A stretch of DNA of 24,201 nt from Nitrospirota bacterium (GCA_013151555.1 JAADIA010000055.1:1-24201); one strand, 5' to 3'; positions 1 through 9,497 are shown, counted from the first letter of the stretch. Numbers and translations are program-made. The notes: generated by a model not told the origin, from the sequence alone.

Positions 1-85
1 CCCAGATTACCGCTACGATCCGGGGGACTCGCCCTATTTCCACTTTTCCGATAGAGAAGTTAGGTATTTTTTTCTTCATCATCAT
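1..85 (-). CDS. Partial CDS, N-terminus only; probable type I 3-dehydroquinate dehydratase
   Basis: On the minus strand three consecutive ATG codons (first base at 85, 82 or 79) open a frame that runs off the left end of the window. The readable 28 residues have the core IPNFSIGKVEIGRVPRIV followed by AVIW. An N-terminal strand with 'IGxxPRIV' followed by a hydrophobic strand resembles AroD (type I 3-dehydroquinase, shikimate pathway), whose chain begins with a short strand and then a PKI(V) barrel strand. That is family resemblance over a very short stretch, so the name is tentative. A weak GGCAGG (86-91) sits 6 nt before the third ATG, which is therefore a reasonable start. The orientation matches every other gene here. 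Confidence 0.5.
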   Translation of the reverse strand, partial: MMMKKKIPNFSIGKVEIGRVPRIVAVIW

Positions 86-352
86 CCTGCCGATTGCTTT
101 TTCTCCATAACCCTTAAAAAACTTTGCAACCATGGATAAACACTGCTAAGAACTGCAAATTATTCTGACAGGATATACTGGATTAACCGGATTTTTTCGA
201 AATTCTTTAAAAAACTTAAAGGTTTTAAAACTATCCTGTATATCCTGTTAATCCTGTCAAAATAAACTTATAAATTTTTCTTCGTGTTTTTTTGTATCTT
301 CGTGCTTATCTATTATCTTGATTTACTGTATCCACCCGTGTCCTTCTCAGGT
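86..352. repeat. Gene-free spacer with inverted repeat of GGAT-type units
   Basis: The spacer between tyrS and the partial gene holds two inverted arms, 162-192 and 233-263. Each is built of 9-10 nt units of the form GACAGGATWWAC. The reverse complement of the right arm matches the left arm at 24 of 31 positions. The mismatches fall mostly where TA is swapped for AT, so each arm is itself quasi-symmetric. Further right (284-310) are degenerate 'cttcgtg' words related to those at 1583-1597. No ORF or RNA gene is seen here. Confidence 0.7.
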
Positions 353-1537
353 TTATCCTTTATTCTTTAAAACTATTCGCTTAAACCTTCTTTTGCCTAC
401 CTGGAGGAGATATTCTTTCCCCACTTCCAATTCGGCATTTATATCATTAAGCCGCTCTCCATTTACCCTAACGGCTCCTTGCCGAATCAATCTTCTAAAC
501 CCACTTTTGCTGTCCGTTATATCTAAGCCCACATCCAGCAAGCTGACAAGAGAAACTTTGCTTCCTTTAACCCAAAGGGTCTCCTTTTTCAACTCGTCAG
601 GAAGACCTCTCTTCTGAAAGACGTTCTCAAACTCCTCTGCGGCCTTCCGGGCCGACTCTGCATCATGATAGAGAGTCACTATCTCCCGGGCCAGCTTTTT
701 CTTAGCCTCGCGAGGGTGCATTTCTTTTATTTCCGAGATAGGAAAATCCGTTAACAGCTCATAATATCTAAACATCAACTCATCGGAAATGGACATCGTT
801 TTTCCGAATATTTCCTGCGGCGGCTCATCCAGGCCGATATAATTGTCATAGCTCTTACTCATTTTACGAATGCCGTCGGTCCCTTCCAGAATAGGCAAAG
901 TAAGCACCACCTGAGGTTGCTGACCATAGCGCTTCTGAATAGTCCTTCCCATAAGGAGATTGAATTTCTGGTCCGTCCCTCCCACCTCTACATCAGCTTT
1001 CAAAACCACCGAATCATAGGCTTGAAGGAGAGGATAGAAAAATTCCAGAATACTAATCTCGTCCCCTTTTTTTAATCTTTCCTTAAATTCCGCTCGTTCC
1101 AACACCCTGGCCACTGTCTGTTTAGAAGTCAATTCTACCAGATCGCTCAGACTCATCTTATCCAGCCATTCGCTGTTAAAGACCACCTTAGTCATCTTCC
1201 GGTCAAGAATTTTAAGAACCTGCTCCTCATAGGTCCGGGCATTTTTTAAAACTTCCTCCCGGCTAAGCGGTTCCCGGGCTTCCGCCCTTCCACTAGGGTC
1301 TCCAATGGTAGCGGTAAAGGCACCAATCAAAAAGATGACTTCGTGCCCCAGGTCCTGAAACTGCCTGAGTTTTCTCAAGGGAACAGTATGGCCCAGATGA
1401 AGGTCGGGCCGGGAAGGATCAGCTCCATACTTGATCCGAAGACTCCTTCCCTCACCCAGTTTGGCAAGCATTTCTTCCTCGGAGATAATCTCCGAAGTCC
1501 CTCTCTTTATAATTTTTAGTTGTTCCTCTGCTCTCAT
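353..1537 (-). CDS. tyrS: Tyrosyl-tRNA synthetase (TyrZ-like, KMSKS type)
   Basis: Charges tRNA-Tyr with tyrosine in the cytoplasm. The 394-residue length is normal for a class I bacterial TyrRS. HLGH is at residues 47-50, the tyrosine-pocket segment LLQAYDS at about 170-176, GGTDQKFN at 186-193 and KMSKS at 225-229. An S4 RNA-binding domain follows at about 330-394 ([10 protein letters not shown], then [15 protein letters not shown]). An intact KMSKS and the QAYDS segment place it with the TyrZ/TyrRS-2 type rather than the KFGKS/T type of E. coli and Bacillus TyrS; that is family knowledge. The start is the first ATG before [13 protein letters not shown], with only a weak GAGAG behind it. 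It lies 279 bp after rpmB with a repeat-rich spacer, so it is probably transcribed separately. Confidence 0.95.
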   Translation of the reverse strand: MRAEEQLKIIKRGTSEIISEEEMLAKLGEGRSLRIKYGADPSRPDLHLGHTVPLRKLRQFQDLGHEVIFLIGAFTATIGDPSGRAEAREPLSREEVLKNARTYEEQVLKILDRKMTKVVFNSEWLDKMSLSDLVELTSKQTVARVLERAEFKERLKKGDEISILEFFYPLLQAYDSVVLKADVEVGGTDQKFNLLMGRTIQKRYGQQPQVVLTLPILEGTDGIRKMSKSYDNYIGLDEPPQEIFGKTMSISDELMFRYYELLTDFPISEIKEMHPREAKKKLAREIVTLYHDAESARKAAEEFENVFQKRGLPDELKKETLWVKGSKVSLVSLLDVGLDITDSKSGFRRLIRQGAVRVNGERLNDINAELEVGKEYLLQVGKRRFKRIVLKNKG

Positions 1538-1816
1538 AGATACTCTCTATTTTGTCGGGACGGTTCAATTAAAAAAATAACTACGAAGACACGAAGGAAC
1601 GAAAACCTGTCTGCGTGCCACGCACAGGCAGGGATAAACTGGATTAACAAGATTTTTTATTTTTTCTCTACTTATTAATCATTAATCCTGTTTTTATCCT
1701 GCATATCCTGTCAGAATAATTTTTGATAATCACGTTAAAGTCTTACTCTTTTTCACGCTTACCTGATTAATGGAGACAAGCATAAAAAGCTATCACCTGA
1801 ACGCCGGCAACATCTC
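1538..1816. repeat. Repeat-bearing spacer between rpmB and tyrS
   Basis: At 1606-1632 there is a hairpin: TGCGTG, a single C, CACGCA, flanked by CCTG and CAGG with a 2-nt bulge. At 1631-1654 a GGGATAAACTGGATTAAC unit faces an inverted run (1681-1712) of ATTAATCCTG / TATCCTGC / ATATCCTGTC units. An ACGAAGACACGAAGGAACG run (1583-1601) belongs to the same degenerate vocabulary as other gaps in this window. No gene and no U-tract terminator was found. Confidence 0.65.
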
Positions 1817-2053
1817 TCAGGAACTCGGCGGCTCTTCTTTTTTCACTACCGGTTTCACTACCGGGCCGGGCTTTGTCACCTTACCGGAGCGGATACAGGC
1901 AGTACAGACACGAATTTTCTTAGAGGTCCCATCCACCACGGCCCTAACCTGCTGCAAATTAGGCAACCATCTTCGTTTTGTCCTCCGATGGGAATGGCTG
2001 ACATTACAGCCGGTACTAGGTTCCTTACCACAGATATCACAAACTTTAGACAT
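1817..2053 (-). CDS. rpmB: 50S ribosomal protein L28, zinc-ribbon form
   Basis: Structural protein of the large ribosomal subunit. The protein is 78 residues from MSKVCDICGKEP. It keeps the L28 core (NVSHSHRRTKRRWLPNLQ, then VRAVVDGTSKKIRVCTACIR) and carries two CxxC pairs (CDIC, CTAC) as in the zinc-binding 'C+' form of the family. The tail, rich in K, P, V and E, is probably disordered. I place the start at 2053 and not at the upstream in-frame ATG (2086): alignment with L28 begins at MSKVCDICGK, and a GGAAGGAAG Shine-Dalgarno lies just before it. The start overlaps the end of smc by 8 bp (2046-2053), so translation is probably coupled to smc, an unusual partner for L28. Confidence 0.95.
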   Translation of the reverse strand: MSKVCDICGKEPSTGCNVSHSHRRTKRRWLPNLQQVRAVVDGTSKKIRVCTACIRSGKVTKPGPVVKPVVKKEEPPSS

Positions 2054-5000
2054 TTGCTTCCTTCCTTTCCTTATCAAGGAGAGCATCTTTTGTGACGCCC
2101 TTGTCCTTTTCTCCTTCCTGAAAACGGACGGAGACTAATTTTGATACGCCGGATTCTTCCATGGTGACTCCATACATAACATTGGCCATAGCAATCGTTC
2201 GTTTATTATGAGTAATGATAATGAATTGAGATTGAGAGGTAAATTCCTGAAGCAATCCGTTAAAGCGATTTATATTGGATTCATCCAGGGGAGCATCTAT
2301 CTCATCAAGAAGGCAGAAGGGACTGGGCTTCACCCTGAAAAGAGCGAAGAGAAGAGCTATCGCCGTTAGAGCCCTCTCTCCTCCGGAGAGAAGAGATATA
2401 CTCTGAAGCTTCTTTCCCGGAGGTTGAGCGATAACATCAATCCCCGACTCCAGGATATCACTTTCATCAACAAGGGCAAGATCAGCTCTTCCTCCCCCGA
2501 AGAGAGTGCGGAAGAGAGTGTTAAAATGTTCTCTTACTTGCTCAAAGCTCTCCATGAAAAGGGAGCGGGTCGTCCGGTTAATCTTGGCAATGACCTTCTG
2601 CAGAGATTCCTTGGCCTGGATTAAATCTTCCAGTTGTTCAATGAGAAAATTATATCTTTCTTCCAACTCCTTGTTCTCATCGATAGCTACCAGGTTTACC
2701 GGTCCCATGGTTTCCAACCTGGCTCTAAGCTCAGCAATCTTCAGGGAGACAGTTTCCTCATCAATCTTTTCTGCTTTTCTCTCTTGGAAAAGGGCCTCAA
2801 GAGATACCTGATATTCCGATGAGAGTCTATTTTTTAAACCCTCCATCTTCATTTCCAACTGGGAATTATGAAGGTCCAGACTGTGAATCTTATCTTGTAT
2901 TTCCCCTAACCGGCTTCTTCTATCTTTAAGTTCCTTCTCCACCTCATTAACTGTGGAGATAATCTTTCGCCGCTCTCCTGCATCCTTCTCAATCTCTCCC
3001 GCCAATAAATCCCTCTTCTCGAAGAGCTCCTTCAGAACTTTTTCCTTTTCTTCCTCTTCTTTGTCTATCTCTACCCTTCGCCGGTCAGCTTCCTCAATTT
3101 CAGCAAAGCGACTACTTTGAGCCTCGATACATTCTTTAAAGGACTCTTTCAGCCGACTAAGATTGCTTCTCTCGCTTCGCTCCTTCTCCTCCCAGGAAGC
3201 CAACTCCACCCGATACTGGGTAAACTCCCGGGAAAGTTCCGCCTGGCGGTCTTTTTCTTTCTCTATCAACTGCTGAAGAAAGATAATTCTCTCCTGGACC
3301 ACCTCATTTCTCTGTTCCAACTCCTCTAATTCTTTGCTTAACTCCTCTTTCTCCTTCCCGGCTCTCTCTTCATCATCTTCTACTTCCCTCAACTCACTCT
3401 GAAGCAAGGAAATCTCCCGCTCCTTTCTTATCTTTTCTTCTTCAACCGAGGAATAGTCATTTTCTAAACCGGCTTTCTCTAATTCCTGCCGGCGCCGTTT
3501 TCCCTCGAGGATTTCAAGCTCACGGGAAAGTTTTTCTATGTCCTCTAAAACAACCTTCTCTTCCGCTTCCATCTTGGATACGGCTTTTTTTAAACTTTCC
3601 GTCTTCCCCCTAAGCTCTTCTATCTTCCTATCCCTTCGGAGCAGTCCTCCTCCCTTAACCTTGCTTCCTCCACTGACTACTCCTCGCCAGCTAATAAGCT
3701 CTCCCTTTAAAGTAACCAAATCTAACGAAGAGCCAATTCCTGAACTTGAAGATTTCTCTTGAAGAGATTGAACAATACTTTTCGCTTTCCCTAAATCCTC
3801 AACGACGACAGTCCTTCCCAGAAGGCAGGAGAAGACTTCCTTATAGACAGGATCGAATTTCACTAAATTAAAGGCCGTTCCCACTACCCCTTCCCAGCGG
3901 ACCACTGACTCCATAGGGAAATTCTCATATCCTCTCAAGGAATCCAAAGGCAGAAAAGTAGCTCGTCCCTTTCTTTCCTCCCGGAGATAGATTATAAATT
4001 CCTCGGCCGCTCCCGCCGTCTCAATAACGATATTTTGAACGCTCCCGCCCAAAGCCGCCTCTAAGGCCATTTCCAGTTCAGCGGGGAAATCGATAAGGTC
4101 TGCTACCGTCCCACGGACTCCCGGAAACCTCTCCCGGTTCTGAAGCACGGCCTTCACCCCGGCCTGGTAACCCTCGAATCTCCGCTTCAAGTCCTGGAGA
4201 AAATCCAATCGGGAAGAAGAAGCAACCAGCTCGTCCCGCTGAGAGTTCAGCTTATCTCTAAGAACAGATAGTTGAGAATGAAAAGCAGCAATCCGGTCCT
4301 GAAGCTTAGCCTGTTCTCTTTTCATTTCTTCAAGAAGGGCTCTCTTCTCCTCCAAGCTTGTGGAAAGCACCTTCACTCTCTCTTCTACTTTTTCTTTTTC
4401 TATCCTCCCTTGCTCTTCTACCACTTTCAATCTTCTCTTCCGGGCAGACAAATTCTCCAGGGTTACTTTGAGGCCGGCCAGGTTGTTCTTGACCTTAGCT
4501 TCCCGGCTAACTATCTCCACTACCGTAGCTTTATTCTCCTCTGTTTCCCTCTCTTCCTTCTCAATGCTCCGGGATATCTCATCTAAAGATTTTTTTCCCT
4601 CTTCAACCTTTGCTTCTCTCTCTTCTCTCTCTTGGGATAACCGGGACAACTCGGCTTCCTTCTCCTTTATTTCTTTCTGCAACTGGGAAAGTTTCTCCTC
4701 TATATTACCCAGTTCCCCCCCGGCTCTCTTCTTATCCCGGGATAACCCCTCTCGCCTCTCCCGAAGGAGGAGAACATGACTTTCTGTCTGGTTAATAATC
4801 GCGGTTAGCTCTTTGCTCTTCTCCTGTCGTTCCATCAAAACCTTTTCCAGGTCAAGAAGTTTTATTCTCAATTCTTCTAAGCGGCTATCTCCCTCACTAA
4901 GGTTGGCTGACAACTTTTCCCTTTCATCTTTAACTCTTTTTGCTTCCTCCAAAGAAAGGGCTTCTTCCTCTTTCATCCGGCTCCACTCGGCCAGAGCTGA

Positions 5001-5684
5001 TTTTATCTCCAATTCTTTCAAACCCTCAAACGTCTCCTGGTAACGCTCCGCCTTCCTCACCTGCCTCTTCAAAGAACCGATCTGCCTCTTCACCTCGCTA
5101 ACAATATCACTGACCCGAATCAGGTTCTGCTCGGTGGCTTCCAATTTCCGGAGAGCCGTTCTTTTCCTCTCCTTATATCTTGTGATTCCCGCTACTTCCT
5201 CAAAAAGGTAACGGCGATCATCCGGCTTGGAACTTAAGACAAGGTCAATCTTCCCTTGACCAATGAGAGAATAGGCCTCTGTTCCTATTCCCGTATCCAT
5301 AAAGAGTTCTTTTATATCCCGGAGACGGCAGGGAGTACGATTGATGAAATATTCGCTCTCCCCGGAACGAAATACCCGGCGGGTGATGGTTACTTCACTG
5401 TATTCTAAAGGAAGAAAGTTCTCCGGATTACTCAGGGTCAGGGAAACCTCAGCAATTCCCAAAGGTTTCCTTCCCACACTTCCGTTGAAGATAACATCCT
5501 CCATGCGGGAGCCCCTCAGGGCTAACGCACTTTGCTCCCCCAATACCCAGCGGATGGCATCGGCAACATTTGTCTTTCCACATCCGTTAGGACCTACAAT
5601 AGCAGTAATCCCCGGCTCGAAGACAAGTTTTGTCCTCTCAGGAAAAGACTTAAACCCAAATACCTCCAGCTTCTTAAAATACAA
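2046..5684 (-). CDS. smc: Chromosome segregation/condensation protein SMC
   Basis: ABC-type ATPase that, with ScpA and ScpB, compacts and segregates the chromosome. The 1212 residues are complete. Layout: head half with Walker A GPNGCGKTN (31-39) and Q-loop region GEQSALALRG; coiled coil about 170-500; hinge about 505-680, with FPGVRGTVADLIDFP and the glycine-rich GSKVKGGGLLRR at its end; second coiled coil about 690-1035, rich in K and E; second head half with signature LSGGERALTA (1099-1108), Walker B FCLLDEIDAPLDE (from 1123) and IIITHNKRT. The start MYFKKLEVFGFKSF is the family's usual N-terminus, preceded by a G-rich GGGGGTGGTG. It has its own promoter (5709-5737). scpA and scpB are not in the window. 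Confidence 0.97.
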   Translation of the reverse strand: MYFKKLEVFGFKSFPERTKLVFEPGITAIVGPNGCGKTNVADAIRWVLGEQSALALRGSRMEDVIFNGSVGRKPLGIAEVSLTLSNPENFLPLEYSEVTITRRVFRSGESEYFINRTPCRLRDIKELFMDTGIGTEAYSLIGQGKIDLVLSSKPDDRRYLFEEVAGITRYKERKRTALRKLEATEQNLIRVSDIVSEVKRQIGSLKRQVRKAERYQETFEGLKELEIKSALAEWSRMKEEEALSLEEAKRVKDEREKLSANLSEGDSRLEELRIKLLDLEKVLMERQEKSKELTAIINQTESHVLLLRERREGLSRDKKRAGGELGNIEEKLSQLQKEIKEKEAELSRLSQEREEREAKVEEGKKSLDEISRSIEKEERETEENKATVVEIVSREAKVKNNLAGLKVTLENLSARKRRLKVVEEQGRIEKEKVEERVKVLSTSLEEKRALLEEMKREQAKLQDRIAAFHSQLSVLRDKLNSQRDELVASSSRLDFLQDLKRRFEGYQAGVKAVLQNRERFPGVRGTVADLIDFPAELEMALEAALGGSVQNIVIETAGAAEEFIIYLREERKGRATFLPLDSLRGYENFPMESVVRWEGVVGTAFNLVKFDPVYKEVFSCLLGRTVVVEDLGKAKSIVQSLQEKSSSSGIGSSLDLVTLKGELISWRGVVSGGSKVKGGGLLRRDRKIEELRGKTESLKKAVSKMEAEEKVVLEDIEKLSRELEILEGKRRRQELEKAGLENDYSSVEEEKIRKEREISLLQSELREVEDDEERAGKEKEELSKELEELEQRNEVVQERIIFLQQLIEKEKDRQAELSREFTQYRVELASWEEKERSERSNLSRLKESFKECIEAQSSRFAEIEEADRRRVEIDKEEEEKEKVLKELFEKRDLLAGEIEKDAGERRKIISTVNEVEKELKDRRSRLGEIQDKIHSLDLHNSQLEMKMEGLKNRLSSEYQVSLEALFQERKAEKIDEETVSLKIAELRARLETMGPVNLVAIDENKELEERYNFLIEQLEDLIQAKESLQKVIAKINRTTRSLFMESFEQVREHFNTLFRTLFGGGRADLALVDESDILESGIDVIAQPPGKKLQSISLLSGGERALTAIALLFALFRVKPSPFCLLDEIDAPLDESNINRFNGLLQEFTSQSQFIIITHNKRTIAMANVMYGVTMEESGVSKLVSVRFQEGEKDKGVTKDALLDKERKEANV

Positions 5685-5708
5685 AACACACCACCCCCTT
5701 ACCCCCTA

Positions 5709-5737
5709 AATATACAGACTCCTTCAAAATAAGTCAA
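5709..5737 (-). promoter_or_regulatory. Sigma-70 type promoter of smc
   Basis: On the minus strand TTGACT (5732-5737) and TATATT (5709-5714) are separated by exactly 17 bp. Transcription would begin near 5702, leaving a leader of only about 18-20 nt that consists mainly of the G-rich ribosome binding region. No experimental support is available. The match is 5/6 in each hexamer with ideal spacing. Confidence 0.7.
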
Positions 5738-6118
5738 GAAAAAAACACCATAACTTGACTTGAATTTCTTCATGCCTACCACATGATGTGGTCATCTTCT
5801 AACCTGGATTATTCATTGTAAAGTAAATAATCCACCCGAAGGGCCGTATAATTAAAATGCTCAGCGTTTTAATTAAAGCTTGCCCTGAGAAATGCGAAGC
5901 ATTTCCAGGACTTTGGTCCTCGCAATCTTCCCCCGAGGAATCCAAGGGATTTCCGGGTCTGAGTCCCTGAAATTGCATCCACAATTTCCCGGGGCAGATT
6001 GCAAAGGGCGGGATAGTAAGAAGTCTCCCTGCTCCAATTTCAAGTAAGTTATGAATAAAACGGGTTAAGTAGACGATATCTGCGAATGCCGAAATTATCC
6101 CCTAACCTTCACTCCGAA
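5738..6118. repeat. Multi-hairpin spacer between yajC and smc
   Basis: There is no convincing gene here. Palindrome at 5778-5792 (ACCACAT, G, ATGTGGT). Hairpins: 5850-5874 (AATTAAAA / TTTTAATT); 5884-5909 (CCTG, bulged A, GAAATGC, GAA loop, GCATTTC, CAGG); 5907-5920 (AGGAC / GTCCT). A larger branched fold spans 5922-6002: GCAATCT pairs with AGATTGC, extended by a run of C against GGGG. It encloses smaller stems, including GAAATTG / CAATTTC at 5969-5988 and a GGAATCC / GGATTTCC stem near 5937-5954. No U-tract follows on the minus strand, so it is not a standard intrinsic terminator. Confidence 0.7.
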
Positions 6119-6442
6119 TCATCCGGGTTTGACTACCTGGGAAATAGCACTTCTGGAGAACTCCATCTTTACGTTATCGTCCACTTTCACAGTCACCGTG
6201 GTCTCTTTAACCCCGGCAACTATCCCGTGAATTCCCCCGGCAGTAACCACTTTATCCCCTTTTTTCAGGTTAGCTCTCATTTCCTCCGTCTTCCTCTTTT
6301 CTTTCTTCTGAGGAAGAAGAATGAGAATATAAAAAATGAAAAAAATGATAATGAGAGGCAAGAAAAAACTTACCGATGAAGCCCCGGCACCCGCTGCTCC
6401 CCCCCCGGGAGAAGTTCCCATAGCATACACTTCACTAAACAT
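6119..6442 (-). CDS. yajC: Preprotein translocase accessory subunit YajC
   Basis: Small inner-membrane protein that associates with SecDF and the SecYEG translocon. About 107 residues. A short Gly/Ala-rich periplasmic N-terminus precedes one membrane helix (VSFFLPLIIIFFIFYILILL), then the highly basic PQKKEKRKTEEMRANLKKGD. The cytoplasmic beta domain has the family motif KGDKVVTAGGIHGIVAGV and ends in SRSAISQVV. AGGAGG at 6450-6455 lies 7 nt from the ATG at 6442 and 4 nt from the one at 6445, so one of these adjacent ATGs is the start. A longer frame back to 6472 only reads into a repeat. Downstream of tgt, as in many bacteria (the queA-tgt-yajC order), which supports the call. secD and secF are not next to it. 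Confidence 0.93.
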   Translation of the reverse strand: MFSEVYAMGTSPGGGAAGAGASSVSFFLPLIIIFFIFYILILLPQKKEKRKTEEMRANLKKGDKVVTAGGIHGIVAGVKETTVTVKVDDNVKMEFSRSAISQVVKPG

Positions 6443-6458
6443 CATTACACCTCCTTTT

Positions 6459-6599
6459 AATGAGCACATCACTTAGTGAAACTAAGTGATAAGTGCGAAT
6501 TAACTCCGCCGCTTAAGGGGAAATTATCGCAGAGAATTTCCCCTTGTTTAAGCAAGTGAGTGTGCACATCGTCCGCCTCAGGCGGATAATAAGTGCGAA
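6459..6599. repeat. Composite hairpin element, copy 1 (modules A, B, A')
   Basis: Reading the plus strand: AATGA, then module A (6464-6496): GCAC, ATCACTTAGT, loop GAA, ACTAAGTGAT, 2-nt bulge AA, GTGC, followed by GAATTA. Module B (6511-6553): AAGGGGAAATT, loop ATCGCAGAG, AATTTCCCCTT, with GCTT / AAGC outside. Module A' (6564-6596): GCAC, inner stem with TCCGCC / GGCGGA, bulge AA, GTGC, then GAA. A and A' have the same length (33 nt) and lie exactly 100 bp apart as direct repeats. 6459-6555 aligns almost base for base with the reverse complement of 20480-20577. On the coding strand the element ends 3 nt before the Shine-Dalgarno of yajC. Confidence 0.85.
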
Positions 6600-6710
6600 A
6601 ACTTCGTAACCACCACCCCCTTCTCCCTCCAAGGAAGAGGGCAATATTTATACCTTACCATACTTCAAGAAAACTCGTCGCTTAACTCTTCATAACCTTC
6701 GGGCAAATTT

Positions 6711-8043
<1,333 letters not shown>

Positions 8044-8065
8044 TTCTTTTCTCATATCTTATCTT

Positions 8066-9091
8066 TTAAATTATCAACATGGCATCGCCGAAGCTATAGA
8101 AGCGATAATTATTGCTAACGGCTTCCTGATAAGCGGAAAGGAGAAATTCTTTTCCCGCAAAGGCAGCTACCAGAATGAGATTGGTCGAGTAAGGAAGATG
8201 AAAGTTAGTAACGAGAGCATCAACTACCCGGAACCGGTAACCTGGTTGAATAAAAAGATTCGTCCATTCCCTTCGAGGTTTAACCGAACCCTGAGCAGCT
8301 ACCGATTCCAAAGCACGTACCGTGCTAGTCCCTACCGCTATTATCTTCCCCCGGGTTTCTTCGATAGCCTGACAGGTTTCCTCCGGAAGGGAATAATATT
8401 CAGGCGTTAATTTAATCTCCCTTCCTTCTTTCAGCGGTTGGAAGCTAGCCAGGCCGAGATGCAAGGTGAGAAAGACAACCCTTACACCTTGGGACCGGAT
8501 GCTCTTCAACATCTCTTCAGTAAAGTGGAGCCCGGCTGTAGGGGCAGCTACCGCTCCCTCCTCCCGGGCATATATCGTTTGGTAACGTTTCTTATCTCCT
8601 AACTTCCGCTTATCTCCCGCTGAACGTCTAATATAAGGAGGGAGAGGAACTTCCCCGATTCTCTTCAGGACATCCATGAAATTGTCCTCGGATTCGAATT
8701 TGATCACTCTCTTTCCTTCTTTGTTCACCTCAATTATTTCCCCCTGCAGCTCTCCTCTCCCGAATTTTATTTTTGCTCCTACTTTAACTCTTTTTCCGGG
8801 CTTTACCAGCGTTTCCCAGTTGCTGTTCCCTAATTTCTTGAGAAGAAGAACTTCCACTTTCCCTCCGGTTTCCTCTTTCACTCCTCGTAAGCGGGCAGGA
8901 ATAACTTTAGTAGCATTGAGAACGAGCAAATCTCCTTCCCGAAAATAATCCAATAAATCCTTGAATCCCCGATGCTCAACGCCCCCCCCCTGTTTACTTA
9001 AAACCATCAGACGGGAATCGTCTCTTCCCGCCAGGGGTTCCTGAGCAATAAGCTCCGGAGGTAAATGGTAATTAAACTCGTTTAAATCCAT
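8066..9091 (-). CDS. queA: S-adenosylmethionine:tRNA ribosyltransferase-isomerase
   Basis: Transfers and isomerises the ribosyl group of SAM onto preQ1-modified tRNA to give epoxyqueuosine. 341 residues, normal family length. Recognisable blocks: N-terminal FNYHLPPELIAQEPLAGRDDSRLMVL; DYFREGDLLVLNATKVIPARL (about 48-68); VAAPTAGLHFTEEML (about 180-195); VGTSTVRALES; C-terminal TNFHLPYSTNLILVAAFAG and YRFYSFGDAMLI. It acts directly after Tgt in the pathway and is immediately upstream of tgt in the same direction, 156 bp apart with the inverted repeat in between. The Shine-Dalgarno is weak, but MDLNEFNYHLP is the family's usual N-terminus, so the start is secure. Confidence 0.96.
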   Translation of the reverse strand: MDLNEFNYHLPPELIAQEPLAGRDDSRLMVLSKQGGGVEHRGFKDLLDYFREGDLLVLNATKVIPARLRGVKEETGGKVEVLLLKKLGNSNWETLVKPGKRVKVGAKIKFGRGELQGEIIEVNKEGKRVIKFESEDNFMDVLKRIGEVPLPPYIRRSAGDKRKLGDKKRYQTIYAREEGAVAAPTAGLHFTEEMLKSIRSQGVRVVFLTLHLGLASFQPLKEGREIKLTPEYYSLPEETCQAIEETRGKIIAVGTSTVRALESVAAQGSVKPRREWTNLFIQPGYRFRVVDALVTNFHLPYSTNLILVAAFAGKEFLLSAYQEAVSNNYRFYSFGDAMLII

Positions 9092-9278
9092 TTTCTAAAA
9101 GGTCTCTCGAAAAGTTTACCAAGCCCTGCATAAGGGGGCTTTTCAAATTCGCCTGAGACGGATTATGCCGCAGTCCGCCAAGTAGGATGACGGACGAGGA
9201 ATAAAAATTCCGGGTGAGAAAAATCCCGAAGCAGGCGCTATTCACGTAACCGGCAACCTTATCTCTTCAGAGCTATCC
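9092..9278. other. Spacer between the DUF2905 gene and queA
   Basis: 187 bp without a gene. Small stems are visible: AAGCCC / GGGCTT near 9120-9141, GGAAT / ATTCC near 9201-9214, and CGCCTG (9151-9156) against CAGGCG (9233-9238), which encloses most of the segment. I looked for a preQ1 riboswitch in front of queA and did not find its conserved core. No U-tract terminator or good promoter was seen. Confidence 0.5.
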
Positions 9279-9497
9279 TTAAAATTTTCTGGCAAAGAGC
9301 CAGAAGATAAGGGACAGCACAAGGCTGAGGAGGACACCGGTTGTCAAAGGAAAGTAGAGGGTGAAATTCTTCTTCTGGATATGAATATCTCCGGGAAGTT
9401 TTCCTATCCAGGAAAGTTTATTGCCCAGGAGGAATAAGGTTCCTATTAAAATGAGGACTGCTCCCAAGAAGATCAGACTCTTGCCTAAGAAGCTCAC
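9279..9497 (-). CDS. DUF2905 family small membrane protein
   Basis: 72 residues with two predicted membrane helices (about 7-25 and 49-69) joined by the conserved loop IGKLPGDIHIQKKNFTLYFPL, which identifies the DUF2905 family (function unknown). It starts at GTG (9497), overlapping the glmM stop in a GTGA, so the two are translationally coupled. Members of this family are often found close to queA and ruvB, consistent with queA following here. The family link is firm; nothing in the sequence reveals its role. Confidence 0.88.
   Translation of the reverse strand: MSFLGKSLIFLGAVLILIGTLFLLGNKLSWIGKLPGDIHIQKKNFTLYFPLTTGVLLSLVLSLIFWLFARKF

Noticed and set aside
4272-4586. Plus-strand ORFs of 60-160 residues opposite smc and other genes
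   Set aside because: They are antisense shadows, rich in Ser/Leu/Phe because they mirror K/E-rich codons of the real genes.
5799-5984. 61-residue minus-strand ORF between yajC and smc
   Set aside because: It lies wholly in the hairpin cluster, has no ribosome binding site or recognisable domain, and its residues mirror the palindromes.
9092-9278. preQ1 riboswitch before queA
   Set aside because: The context is suitable, but no short pseudoknot core of the known preQ1 classes could be matched; only generic small stems are present.
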